Of a stretch of 64,000 nt of DNA, positions 35,485 to 44,600 are shown piece after piece; the stretch's first letter is position 1, and every line of letters starts with the position of its first letter. The position numbers were made by a program, and so were the translations under genes. A model generated the notes under the pieces. It was not told the DNA's origin. It saw only the letters and a program-made list of their open reading frames with translations, and did not search any database. Origin of the DNA: an uncultured Gemmatimonadales bacterium (GTDB lineage: Bacteria; Gemmatimonadota; Gemmatimonadetes; Longimicrobiales; Gaopeijiaceae); contig CALFPJ010000063.1 in assembly GCA_937919655.1 (NCBI GenBank), positions 147,781 through 211,780 of the forward strand, in the 5' to 3' direction.

Positions 35485-36677
35485 ATGAGCAAGAAAGCTC
35501 CCTTTCTCGTGTTCTCTCTCATCGTGCTCGTTGCCGTCACAGCGTGCTCAAACGACGGTTTCCTCGGCATCGATCCCCAACTCGCCAAAGGTGGGGGGGA
35601 AGGGTGGGCCCGACACCGGTGGCGATCCCGGTCCGGCTCCTCAGTTGGAGGAGTTCTGGGTCTACGACAATGGAGGCACGGACTACGTGCATATGGTGGT
35701 GAGCGGGGATGCCGACGCGATCAAGAAGAGCGTCTCGTACGACCATTTCTTCAACGGATGGGTCGACAACGATCCGCCGGTCGACGAGCACTAAGAGTTC
35801 TACTACAGCGGAGCGCCGACACCCGCCGCGAGCCCGGTCGGCAACGGCATCCACACCGACTTGCCGTTTCTAGGCGAGCGCTGGGCCATCGACGGTGTGG
35901 CCTTCACGTACCGACGACTACCCGACCACGGACGTGGACGGCATGAGCGCGGATCCGTTTTCCTTTGGCGTGGCCGCTTTCAAGAGCGGTTCGAGGGTCG
36001 CGCGGTGGAAGCCCTTGGGTGTCGTCTTCAACGGGGAAACGATGAGCGCCGTGGAGGAGGACCTACTCGGCGCGGGGCACTTGCTTGAGCACGCGACTGC
36101 TCGCTCGTATGCGACGTGGAAGGGTGAAACAGCTGCCGGGGATCTGTGGGTGGAGGCGGTCACCCTCGCGTCGAACGTGCGTTGCAGCCTCAGGACCGTC
36201 TGGGTAGGAAAGGGGAAGAACGCCACGTCGAGCTTCGTCACCGAGGTCTCGGGCTCCATCGATGTCGCTCTCGGTCGTGACCCGATGATCCCGGCGGATC
36301 CGGAGAATCCGGAATGGGAGTACGTCTGGTGGGAGGGGCACTTTTACGACGTGAACTCCGGCGCCCTTTCCGAGCGCTTCACCTACAACAACGGGAGCGG
36401 GTCCCAGACGCTTTCGCTCACGATGCCGGCTGACTGGAGTGGAGGGTTCGTCGCCTTCGTTGTGGACTACATGGTCCCCAGTGCCAGCGTCGCCCCCAGT
36501 GCCGGCAGCAACCACAACGCCATCGCCAACTATGTCTATAACCCCGAGCTCAACGGCGTGCCGACCACAGCGGGGCATGCCGGCGGAGCGTGGAGCAACC
36601 TTCAACCGTCGACGTCGGTGGGAGACGGGCGGTATCCTCTGGCGCGGAGTGCCGCGTTCGACGTGAGCTGTAATTAG
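35485..36677 (+). pseudogene. Frameshifted lipoprotein gene (DUF unknown)
   Basis: A good ribosome binding site (CAGGAG) and ATG at 35485 open a lipoprotein signal MSKKAPFLVFSLIVLVAVTA followed by CSNDGFLG. The frame leaves the conserved reading at a run of seven G (35593-35599). Removing one G restores LAKGGGKGGPDTGG and then APQLEEFWVYDNGGTDYVH. A TAA at 35792-35794 follows PVDEH, and a second frameshift near 35908-35914 joins AFTY to TDDYPTTDVDGMSADPFSF. From there about 245 residues continue cleanly to AFDVSCN. The intact product would be a secreted lipoprotein of about 397 residues. I do not recognise the family. It may be a pseudogene, or the G run and others may be sequencing errors. 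Confidence 0.7.
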
Positions 36678-36711
36678 TGCCCCCGAGTTCCAGTGGTCCG
36701 GGAAGATGACG

Positions 36712-37149
36712 ATGAGGAGAGCACTTTTCCCGATGTGCGTATCGCTATCCTTCCTTGCGGCGTGCGGCAGCGACGAGGCCCCGACGGAGACTGTGGCGAA
36801 CCGACCGTATCAGGTCTCACTGTTCTCACTGACAGCGCATCACATTCAAAACGATTCGGCGCTCCTCGTGCTGAGTGTAGACGTGGATGATCCGGACGGT
36901 GACCGCGTGAGCGTCTCCTGTCACAATCCGAATAGAAGCAGCGGTGAACCAGATCCGTTTGGGCGGCCCGATAGCGAGGGGGACTTCACCGCGCCGTTCG
37001 TCGACTCGGCGATGATCGCCCGTGCACCCGCGGACTTCGAGCACGCGGTCCGCTGCAATTTCTCGGACCGCGCCTTCAGAGGTGAAGTATCGGCCGACAA
37101 CCGTCTCCCAAAAGAAAGTGTTGCGCTCGTTCGGGCGAAGGGGAGTTAG
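36712..37149 (+). CDS. Small lipoprotein of unknown function
   Basis: This 145-residue protein has the lipoprotein signal MRRALFPMCVSLSFLAACGS, so it is anchored in a membrane facing the periplasm or outside. After a short linker the fold looks beta-rich (VSLFSLTAHHIQNDSALLV, then SVDVDDPDGDRVSVSC). The Asp-rich DVDDPDGD could bind calcium. Two later Cys residues could form a disulfide. The start at 36712 has GGGA at 8 bases; an ATG at 36706 is too close to it. It follows the frameshifted lipoprotein gene by 34 bases. I do not recognise a family. Confidence 0.7.
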   Translation: MRRALFPMCVSLSFLAACGSDEAPTETVANRPYQVSLFSLTAHHIQNDSALLVLSVDVDDPDGDRVSVSCHNPNRSSGEPDPFGRPDSEGDFTAPFVDSAMIARAPADFEHAVRCNFSDRAFRGEVSADNRLPKESVALVRAKGS

Positions 37150-37332
37150 AGGTTTGGTGTCAGGAGTGGGATGATCCGCACGGTCCAGTCATTATTTGTC
37201 CCGCCTTTCTTGGGCTTTCTCCGAGTTAGCGCTTAGGGATTCCTATCCAGGGGGGGCGTCCGAGGCTCCGCCGTCAGTCACATTCGAACGGGGCGGTCGC
37301 CCACCACCCTCCGCGTTCGAACTTCCTGTCCA

Positions 37333-37520
37333 TCACTCCCTCACCCAAACCGGTGTCGAGTCGAAGACGTCCACGCCCGCAGAGATGTCGGAGAGATTCG
37401 TGAGCCCTGTTCCATCGATTCCGATCACGAAGATGTGGCGATTTCCATTCGGCCGATGTGCTCCGCCCGCGATGCCGACCTGAAATAGCACCCGTTGTCC
37501 ATCGGGGTGCTATGATGGGT
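37333..37520 (-). pseudogene. C-terminal remnant of a TolB-like WD40/PD40 protein
   Basis: The minus strand reads HPDGQRVLFQVGIAGGAHR, then GNRHIFVIGIDGTGLTNLSD and GVDVFDSTPVWVRE before a stop at 37333. This matches the PD40 repeats of TolB-like proteins (SPDGQRVLF, then NIYVMNADGSGLTRLT). Just upstream, TAG (37510-37512) sits where relatives have TGG (Trp). Only the last blade remains and the segment has no start. Confidence 0.5.
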
Positions 37521-37657
37521 CGCACGGGTGGCGGGCCGCTGTATTTCTTCAACAGCCTTCTAGCGAGACGTCGCCCTGACTGTGGATCCACTTGCGGCGG
37601 TGCGTGGGCGCAGCAAGTTGCTCGCATGACACCAACCTGTAGCGATTCGCCGCGCTA

Positions 37658-38863
37658 ATGCCAGAACCAACCGCCCGCTCCGGCCTAGGTCTCGGTACCC
37701 AGATCCTGATTGGGATGGTCGTCGGGTCGGCGCTTGGCGCCTTCTTCGGTGAGCGCGTCGCGGTTATCCAGCCATTAGGCGACCTGTTCATCCGCTTGCT
37801 GGTCTTGGCTGCGGTGCCGCTCATCTTCTTTAACCTGCTCGCGGGCCTGACCACCCTCTCCGACGTGCGCACCTTTGGGCGACTCGCGGGAAAGATCATG
37901 AGCTACTTCGTGATCACAGACCTGTTTGCCCTGTCGCTCGGCATGGGGGCCATGATCGTCCTAAAGCCGGGCGTCGGCATGCAGCTCACGGGGGCGGTCG
38001 ATCGCGCCGTTGGTGAAGTCCCGTCTGTCGCGGACGTGCTCCTGGGCATGGTGCCCACGAACATGTTCGAGGCGTTCTCATCAGGGAACGTCGTGCAATT
38101 GGTGGTCGTCTCTGTGCTCCTCGGGGTGGCGACGCTCATGCTCTCGGGGCCGGTCAAGGAGAGGCTCAGTCAGGGCTATCAAGACCTGGCGACCCTTCTT
38201 CGCAGGCTGGTGGACCTGATCCTCGTGATCTCCCCGATCGGAATCGGGGCGCTGATGGCCGTTACGGTGGGGCGCTACGGCTCCGAGCTGATCGGTCCGC
38301 TGACTAAGTTCCTCGTCGGTGTTTGGGGCGGGCACCTCGTCGTCTTCTGCGGCTATATGGTGCTGCTGGGGGTCTTCACCGACCGACGGCTGCTGCATTT
38401 CTTGCGCGATACGGGGCCGTTGTGGGCCACCACCGCGGCCACAACCTCCAGCTTGGCCTCGCTCTCCGTGGGTCTCGAGATGGCTGAGAAGATCAAGCTG
38501 CCTCGGCCGATCTATTCGTTCACGCTTCCCCTTGGCGCGCAGCTTAATAAGGACGGCACCTCGGTCATGCTCGGCGCGGTGCTCATCTTTACGGCGCAGG
38601 CGGCAGGGGTGTCCTTCGCCCCGGCCGCGTTCCTGACCCTGCTCCTGGTCGGGCTCCTGCTCTCGGAAGGTTCAGGCGGCATCCCGGGAGGCGGATTCGT
38701 CATCGCTCTCGTCTACGTGCAGGCGTTTAACCTGCCCATTGAGATTGCCGCGATCGTCGGGGGCATCTACCGGCTCGTTGATATGAGCAATACGACGCTC
38801 AACATCATGGGCGACATGGTCGGTACCGCGCTCGTTGCACGCTCGGAGGAGACACGTGCATGA
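37658..38863 (+). CDS. Dicarboxylate/amino-acid:cation symporter (DAACS family)
   Basis: This 401-residue transporter of the glutamate/aspartate/C4-dicarboxylate symporter family has about eight transmembrane helices. The hairpin and substrate site are visible as TTAATTSSLASLSVGLEMAE, LPLGAQLNKDGTSVML, GGIPGGGFVIALVYVQAFNL and YRLVDMSNTTLNIMGDMV. It couples uptake to sodium or protons in the inner membrane (family knowledge). The ATG at 37658 follows the sequence TTCGCCGCGCTA without a clear purine-rich ribosome binding site, so the start may be slightly different or translation leaderless. The next gene starts 107 bases downstream, in a 20-base repeat array. Confidence 0.92.
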   Translation: MPEPTARSGLGLGTQILIGMVVGSALGAFFGERVAVIQPLGDLFIRLLVLAAVPLIFFNLLAGLTTLSDVRTFGRLAGKIMSYFVITDLFALSLGMGAMIVLKPGVGMQLTGAVDRAVGEVPSVADVLLGMVPTNMFEAFSSGNVVQLVVVSVLLGVATLMLSGPVKERLSQGYQDLATLLRRLVDLILVISPIGIGALMAVTVGRYGSELIGPLTKFLVGVWGGHLVVFCGYMVLLGVFTDRRLLHFLRDTGPLWATTAATTSSLASLSVGLEMAEKIKLPRPIYSFTLPLGAQLNKDGTSVMLGAVLIFTAQAAGVSFAPAAFLTLLLVGLLLSEGSGGIPGGGFVIALVYVQAFNLPIEIAAIVGGIYRLVDMSNTTLNIMGDMVGTALVARSEETRA

Positions 38864-38898
38864 GGCGCCAAGTCTGAGGTGGAGCGCCAGGCACGCGC

Positions 38899-38978
38899 CA
38901 GGCACGCAGGTGAAGCTCCATGCACGCACATGAAGTCCCAGCCACGCACCTGAACTCCCAGGCACGCATATGAATCCG
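38899..38978 (+). repeat. 20-base tandem repeat (four copies) containing a start codon
   Basis: Four adjacent 20-base units at 38899, 38919, 38939 and 38959 share the pattern CA-GCACGCA-TGAA-CC. Part of a fifth lies at 38888-38898. The ATG of the following aminotransferase lies in the last unit (38970). Unit 2 also has an ATG (38930) that opens a seven-codon frame. No other ribosome binding site precedes the true start. Confidence 0.85.
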
Positions 38979-40169
38979 GAAGTGAGAGCGCTGTTCCCTG
39001 GAGCCGGTGGACGCGTCTACCTGGACACGTCCGCGCGTGGGTTGATGCCCGACCCGGTGCGAGAGGCCATTGAGGCACATGTGCGTGTGCGTCAGTACGA
39101 GGGCGGGGACAAGGAGAAACTGTGGTCCATCGTCGAAGCCACACGTAAAGGCTTCGCCAAACTGATCAACGCGGATCCCGACGAGGTCGCGATCACCAAG
39201 AATGTCTCCGAGGGGCTCAACCTCTTCGGGGCCAGTCTTCCGTGGCAGGCAGGCGACAACGTGGTCGTCTGCCCAGAGTTGGAGCATCCGAACAACATCT
39301 ATTTGTGGTACAACCTGGCGAAGTTGCACGGGATCGAGGTTCGGACTGTGGGAGCGGATGCGGGGGCGCTTTCCGTGGAAGCTATGAGCGCCGCCATGGA
39401 CGAGCGCACGCGCCTTGTCACGCTCCCCACCATCTCATTCGCGCCGGGCTTCATTTCCGACACGGCCGGCGTGGTTGCCGCGGCCAGGCGGGTCGGGGCA
39501 CTCACGCTGGTGGACGCGGCCCAATCAATTGGGGCAATCGACACGGACGTGCGGGCCTTGGGTGTCGACGCGCTCGCGGTGGCCGCGCAGAAGTGCATGA
39601 TGGCCGACTACGGATCCGGGTTTCTCTACATCCGCCGTGAGGTCGCCGACGGCCTCGTTCCGATTCATGTGGCTCGGTATGGCATCGACTTGGATGGGGC
39701 CCACGAGACCGCCTTTTCCGAGGGCGAACTCAAGTACAAGTCTGGGGCGCTCCGCTTCGATCTGGGGAACTACAACTATCTCGGGATGGCCGGGGCCGGG
39801 GCCGCGATCAAGTTGCTCAACGACTGGGGGATGGTCGCGGTTGAATCACACCTGCGGGGGCTCGCGGCTCGACTCGCGGACGGCTTCTTGGAGTTGGGGC
39901 TGCCTGTGGCCGGTGGCGCGCCCGGACCGCATCTGGCGCACATCGTGTCAGTGGGGAAGAGCGGGGGAGGGCGTCATTACTCGGCGGATGACCCCGCCAT
40001 GAATTCGCTGCGTGGGTTTCTGACGACCGAAGGCGTACACCACTCGATTCGAAGCGGAGTGCTGCGGTTCTCGGTTGGGGTATTCAACGATGACCGGGAT
40101 GTGGGACGGGCGCTGGAGGTGGCGGGGCGCTGGGTGGCTAGCTCTGTGCCGTTGGGTGAACCCCGTTGA
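38970..40169 (+). CDS. Class V aminotransferase family PLP enzyme
   Basis: This 399-residue protein of the cysteine desulfurase/serine-pyruvate aminotransferase fold has VYLDTSARGLMP near the start, SEGLNLFGASL in the cofactor region, TLVDAAQSIGAIDTDV with the Asp that touches the ring nitrogen, and AVAAQKCMMADYGSGFLYI with the PLP lysine. The end TTEGVHHSIRSGVLRFSVGVF carries the Arg that binds substrate carboxylate. Class V members include selenocysteine lyases and kynureninase-like enzymes; the substrate is unknown. The start codon lies in a tandem repeat, and a copy of its last 40 codons reappears at 50508. Confidence 0.88.
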   Translation: MNPEVRALFPGAGGRVYLDTSARGLMPDPVREAIEAHVRVRQYEGGDKEKLWSIVEATRKGFAKLINADPDEVAITKNVSEGLNLFGASLPWQAGDNVVVCPELEHPNNIYLWYNLAKLHGIEVRTVGADAGALSVEAMSAAMDERTRLVTLPTISFAPGFISDTAGVVAAARRVGALTLVDAAQSIGAIDTDVRALGVDALAVAAQKCMMADYGSGFLYIRREVADGLVPIHVARYGIDLDGAHETAFSEGELKYKSGALRFDLGNYNYLGMAGAGAAIKLLNDWGMVAVESHLRGLAARLADGFLELGLPVAGGAPGPHLAHIVSVGKSGGGRHYSADDPAMNSLRGFLTTEGVHHSIRSGVLRFSVGVFNDDRDVGRALEVAGRWVASSVPLGEPR

Positions 40170-40263
40170 GCCCTCGATCCCGCGCCCTCGCTAGGGTCGG
40201 CACCATCACCGCACCGTCCAGCCCGCCCACCGCTATGATTCCGGACCCTCAAGGAGAAGACGC

Positions 40264-40797
40264 ATGACGCATTATGGATCAAAGGAGCTCGCGGCGAGCT
40301 TTCGAACCGTTCGCATGAACACGCTAGAGACGGCACGGGACATCCCAGCGGACCAATACGACTACACCCCCACGGACATCTGCCGAAGCGTCGGGAAGCT
40401 GCTGACGCACATCGCGCTCGGCTATCGCTTTCAGTATCAGATCCACGCGGTCGAGAAGCTGTCCACCTTCGTTGGCTTCGACTTTCTCGCAACGTTCGCT
40501 GCCATCGGTGCGGAAGAGGCCAAATCGCGAACCCCTAGCGAGGTCATCGAGCTGCTTGAGACCGAGGGCGAGGTCTTTGGGACGTTCTTGGACGGACTCT
40601 CTGACGACTTCTTGAGCGAGATGATTGCATTCCCCCCTGAGTTCTCGCAGCCACCGAAGAGCCGACTCGAGATGCTTCTGGGGGTGAAGGAACATGAGAT
40701 GCATCACCGGGGCCAGCTCATGGTGTATCAGCGAATGCTGGGGATCGTGCCGCATCTCACGAGGCAGAGGGAAGCTCGGGCAGCGGAACGGGCGTAG
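40264..40797 (+). CDS. DinB-like four-helix metal-dependent protein
   Basis: This 177-residue protein belongs to the DinB/YfiT four-helix-bundle superfamily. Metal-binding histidines are seen as LLTHIALGY and KEHEMHHRGQL, in the usual order, forming a three-His site (nickel or zinc in relatives). Relatives act as thiol-dependent transferases or have unknown roles, sometimes in stress. CAAGGAGAAG precedes the ATG at a short distance. It is a single gene in an otherwise mixed block. Confidence 0.85.
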   Translation: MTHYGSKELAASFRTVRMNTLETARDIPADQYDYTPTDICRSVGKLLTHIALGYRFQYQIHAVEKLSTFVGFDFLATFAAIGAEEAKSRTPSEVIELLETEGEVFGTFLDGLSDDFLSEMIAFPPEFSQPPKSRLEMLLGVKEHEMHHRGQLMVYQRMLGIVPHLTRQREARAAERA

Positions 40798-40913
40798 CAA
40801 ACAGGAGCGACTCGGACCGCCGGTGGTGGCCGGCGGTTCGAGTTCGCTGTGGGATGGGGCCGGTGGAGGGCGATCTCGGGCCTTCCTCAGGCTGGTGACG
40901 CGACGACCCAAGC

Positions 40914-40934
40914 GATTGACCAGATTGGTCAATC
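40914..40934 (+). promoter_or_regulatory. Perfect inverted repeat before the Phd/VapC operon
   Basis: Arms GATTGACC and GGTCAATC, eight bases each, around spacer AGATT form a perfect inverted repeat ending 14 bases before the antitoxin ATG. It is a likely site for repression by the Phd-type antitoxin. Confidence 0.65.
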
Positions 40935-40948
40935 GTGTATCGTAGAGG

Positions 40949-41224
40949 ATGAAAAACAGCGACCCCCGCGCGCTCGTCGTTCGCGAGACGGTGAGTCTTT
41001 ACGAGGCGAAGACACATCTCTCCGCCTTGGTGGAAAGGGCTTCCGAAGGCGAAGAGATCGTGATTTCCAAGTCGGGAAAGCCCAAGGCGCGGTTGGTCCC
41101 GATGGACGATGTTCGTGCCAGCCGGGAGCCGGGGCAGGGCGCCGGACGTTGGACGGTCAGGACCGACTTCGATGCTCCTTTGCCAGCTGAAGTTCTGCGT
41201 GCCTTCGAGGATCCCGCGGAGTGA
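40949..41224 (+). CDS. Phd/YefM-type antitoxin
   Basis: This 91-residue antitoxin opens with VSLYEAKTHLSALVERASEG and follows with EEIVISKSGKPKARLVPMDD, the N-terminal DNA-binding pattern of Phd/YefM proteins. Its tail (FDAPLPAEVLRAFEDPAE) should lie over the toxin. The stop overlaps the toxin GTG as GTGA. The perfect inverted repeat upstream is the probable operator. It should neutralise the adjacent PIN-domain toxin (family knowledge). Confidence 0.9.
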   Translation: MKNSDPRALVVRETVSLYEAKTHLSALVERASEGEEIVISKSGKPKARLVPMDDVRASREPGQGAGRWTVRTDFDAPLPAEVLRAFEDPAE

Positions 41225-41592
41225 GGCTTCTCCTGGATACGCACGTGCTGATTTGGTGGGACCAAGGGGATCGACTCAGCGCCGAAGCGATCGCCGCCAT
41301 CCGTCAGGCCGAGCAAGTCTACGTCAGTGCCGTCACCGGGTGGGAGATCGCGATCAAGAAGTCGATCGGTCGCTTGGAGACCACCCGCCTGGTGGCGGAG
41401 GCCGTTTCAGAGTCGGGCTTCGAGGAGTTACCGGTCCGCCTCGCTCACGCGGCTCAGGTGGAATCGCTCCCCTGGCATCACAGAGATCCGTTCGACCGGA
41501 TGTTGGTCGCGCAGAGCCGCGCCGAGGGGCTGACCCTCGTGACGAGAGATGCCGCGCTGGACGCCTACGACGTGAAGCTCCTGAAGGCTTGA
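41221..41592 (+). CDS. vapC: VapC-type PIN-domain toxin paired with Phd antitoxin
   Basis: This 123-residue PIN-domain protein carries the acidic positions Asp in LLDTHVLIWW, Glu in TGWEIAIKKS, Asp in HHRDPFDRML and Asp in TRDAALDAY. PIN proteins cleave RNA; this subfamily with DTHVLIWW and HRDPFDRM is common with Phd antitoxins. It starts at GTG 41221, overlapping the antitoxin stop by four bases. It is a third, independent toxin-antitoxin module of the window. Confidence 0.9.
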   Translation: MRLLLDTHVLIWWDQGDRLSAEAIAAIRQAEQVYVSAVTGWEIAIKKSIGRLETTRLVAEAVSESGFEELPVRLAHAAQVESLPWHHRDPFDRMLVAQSRAEGLTLVTRDAALDAYDVKLLKA

Positions 41593-41665
41593 TTGGGCGG
41601 GCCTCGCCGGGTAGCCTCCTCCTACTGGCTACTGGAAAGTTGAAGTGCCCTCGGGAGGAATATCC

Positions 41666-44600
41666 ATGCGTCGCACCGTTCTAAAATGCTCGTTCGTGGT
41701 CTTCGGTATCATCGCGCTCCTGAGCGCCGGACCCGCAGATACAGCCGCGCAGCAGGTGGGCGAAGGTGCCTTCAAGGACCTCAACTACCGCATGGTGGGT
41801 CCCTTCCGCGGAGGTCGTTCGACGGCCGCAACCGGCTTCATTAATGACCCGGACCGCTGGATCATGGGCACCACGGGCGGGGGCATGTGGCTGAGCGACG
41901 ACAATGGTACGTCTTGGACGAACCTGTCGGATGGGACCTTCGGAGGCTCCATCGGGGCGGTGAAAGTCGCCGACTCCGATCCCAACGTCATATATGTGGG
42001 CACGGGCTCCGTGGACATCCGCGGCAACACCTCGGCCGGCCATGGGATTTGGAAGTCCATGGATGGTGGGAAGAGCTGGGACTTCATAGGCCTTCCGGAA
42101 GCCGGACAGATCGGTCGCATTGAGGTGCACCCTCGCGATGCGGACCTCGTCTATGTGGCGGCGCTCGGACACGCCTTCGGCAAGAACCCTGAGCGGGGGA
42201 TCTTCCGCTCCCGGGACGGCGGCGGCAGTTGGGAGCATGTGCTGGCGTTGAACGACTCCACCGGCGCGTCCGATCTGACCATGGACATGGCCAACCCGCG
42301 CATCCTCTACGCCGGGATGTGGCGTGGAGAGCGGAAGCCGTGGGCGCTCCTGTCAGGCGCCGAAGAGGGAGGCGTCTACAAGAGTGCTGATGGTGGAGAC
42401 AGTTGGACGAAGCTGGCCGGTGGGCTGCCGGTCGGCATCGTGGGCAAGGTTGGCGTGACCGTGTCCCCGGCGGACCCCGACCGGGTCTGGGCAATCATTG
42501 AGGCTGAGCCAGCAGGGGGCGTCTATCGTTCCGACGACGCGGGCGAGACTTGGACCCGCACCAACTCCGAGAACAATCTTCGGCAGCGCGCCTGGTACTA
42601 CACCCATATGCAGGCGGATCCGCAGGACCCGAACACCGTCTACGCCCTGAACACGAGCCTCTACAGATCTGTGGACGCCGGGCGGACCTTCGAAGCCATT
42701 GCCGTCCCCCACGGAGACGTGCACGACCTGTGGATTCACCCGTCCGACCCCGACCGCATGGTGGTGGCCAACGATGGCGGTGCGCAGGTGACTGTGAACG
42801 GCGGGCGAAGCTGGTCGACCTATTACAACCAGGCTACCGCCGAACTGTACGACGTCATCGTGGACAACGGTTTCCCATATCGCCTTTATGGTGCGCAACA
42901 AGACAACACGACCATCTCCGTACCGGCATGGTCCTCGAACAATACGCTCTATCCAAAGCAGCATTGGATCAGCATTGGCGGATGCGAGACCGGGCCGGTG
43001 GCGTTGCATCCCGACGACCCCAACATCGTGTACGCGGGCTGCTACGGCGGTGTTATCGATCGTTATGACTTGGCCAAAGACCAGGTCCGCAACATGAACC
43101 TCTATCCGCAGCTCCAGCTTGGCTCCGCAGGCGCAGATCTGAAGCATAGGTTCCAGTGGGTCTCGCCCATGCTCGTCTCCATGCACGACCGCAACACGAT
43201 CTACCACGGCTCGCAGTATGTGAACCGGAGCCGGAACGAGGGTGTGACTTGGGAGACCATCAGCCCAGACCTGACCACGAACAACCCTGAGCATCAGGTC
43301 CAGTCCGGAGGTCCGATCAACGCCGACGTGACTGGGGTGGAGATGTTCAACGTCGTCTTCGCGATCGCCGAGTCGCCGTTCACCGCGGAGGAGATTTGGG
43401 CGGGCAGCGATGACGGGCGCTTGCACCTTTCTCGGGATGATGGAGCGACCTGGGTTGAGATCACCCCGACGGGCATGCCTCACTTGGGCACGGTGGACGA
43501 AATCGATCTTTCCGTACATGCGCCGGGACGCGCTTATGTTGCGGTGCAGGCATACCGAATGGACGACTTCCGTCCGTACATCTTCCGGACTGACGACTGG
43601 GGTGCCTCCTGGCGGCTGGTAACGACCGCCTCCAACGGCATTCCTGATGACCACCCGGTGCGTACGGTACGGGAGGATCCCGAGCAGGAGGGCCTCCTCT
43701 TTGCCGGCACCGAGCAAGGCGTTTTTGCTTCGTTCGATGGCGGCGGGCGCTGGCATTCGCTTCAGCAGAATCTACCCATCACGCCGGTGACGGGCCTGCG
43801 GGTCGCGCACGACGACCTGATCTTGTCCACGCAGGGGCGATCCTTTTGGATCATGGATGACATGACGCCCCTACGCTCGATCACGGCGACCGCAGGGGCC
43901 GAGATGCATTTGTTCGCCCCTCGTGATGCCTACCGGGTGAATAACGGCGGCGCGGGCGGCGGCATGGCTGAGTTCACCCCGGATCCGGCGCCACAGGGAG
44001 CGCTCATCAACTACTACCTGGGTGCCGAACCATCAGAGGAAGTGCGCCTAGAGATCGTCGATGCGGCGGGGAGCGTCGTGCACACGTTCTCGACGGACTC
44101 CCTGGTGGTGAAGGAGACCCGCGGATCCAAACTGCCTGGTGAAGCTGGACTGAATCGAGTCACGTGGGGTCTGACCTATCCTGGCCCTGAGGTCCCCGAG
44201 GCCGCTGTTATTTGGGGATACACGGGTGGCGTGAAGGCGCCTCCAGGCAGGTATACCGCACGCTTGAGCCGCGGCAGAGGGGCGGGTGCGTCGGAGGGCT
44301 TCATGCTCTTGGCCGATCCCCGCATTCCCGAGGTCACCGCGGCGGACTATGCGGAACAGTTCCGCGTTTCCACGGCCGTGCGTGATTCCGTGACCGCAGT
44401 GACCCGGGCCATTGAAACGCTGATGGCGATCCGTGAGCAGGTCGAGTCTGTGATGGAGAAGGCAGATGCGGCGGGCCAGGCCGATGTGCTCGAACCACTT
44501 GCCGACACGCTGACCGAGAAGTCGACGTCGGTGCACGAGGAGCTCATGCAGACCAAGAACCAGTCGGGTCAGGATCCCATTCGGAATCCTCCGCGCTTGG

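Noticed and set aside
38899..38978. CRISPR-like array
   Set aside because: Units of 20 bases are directly adjacent without spacers.
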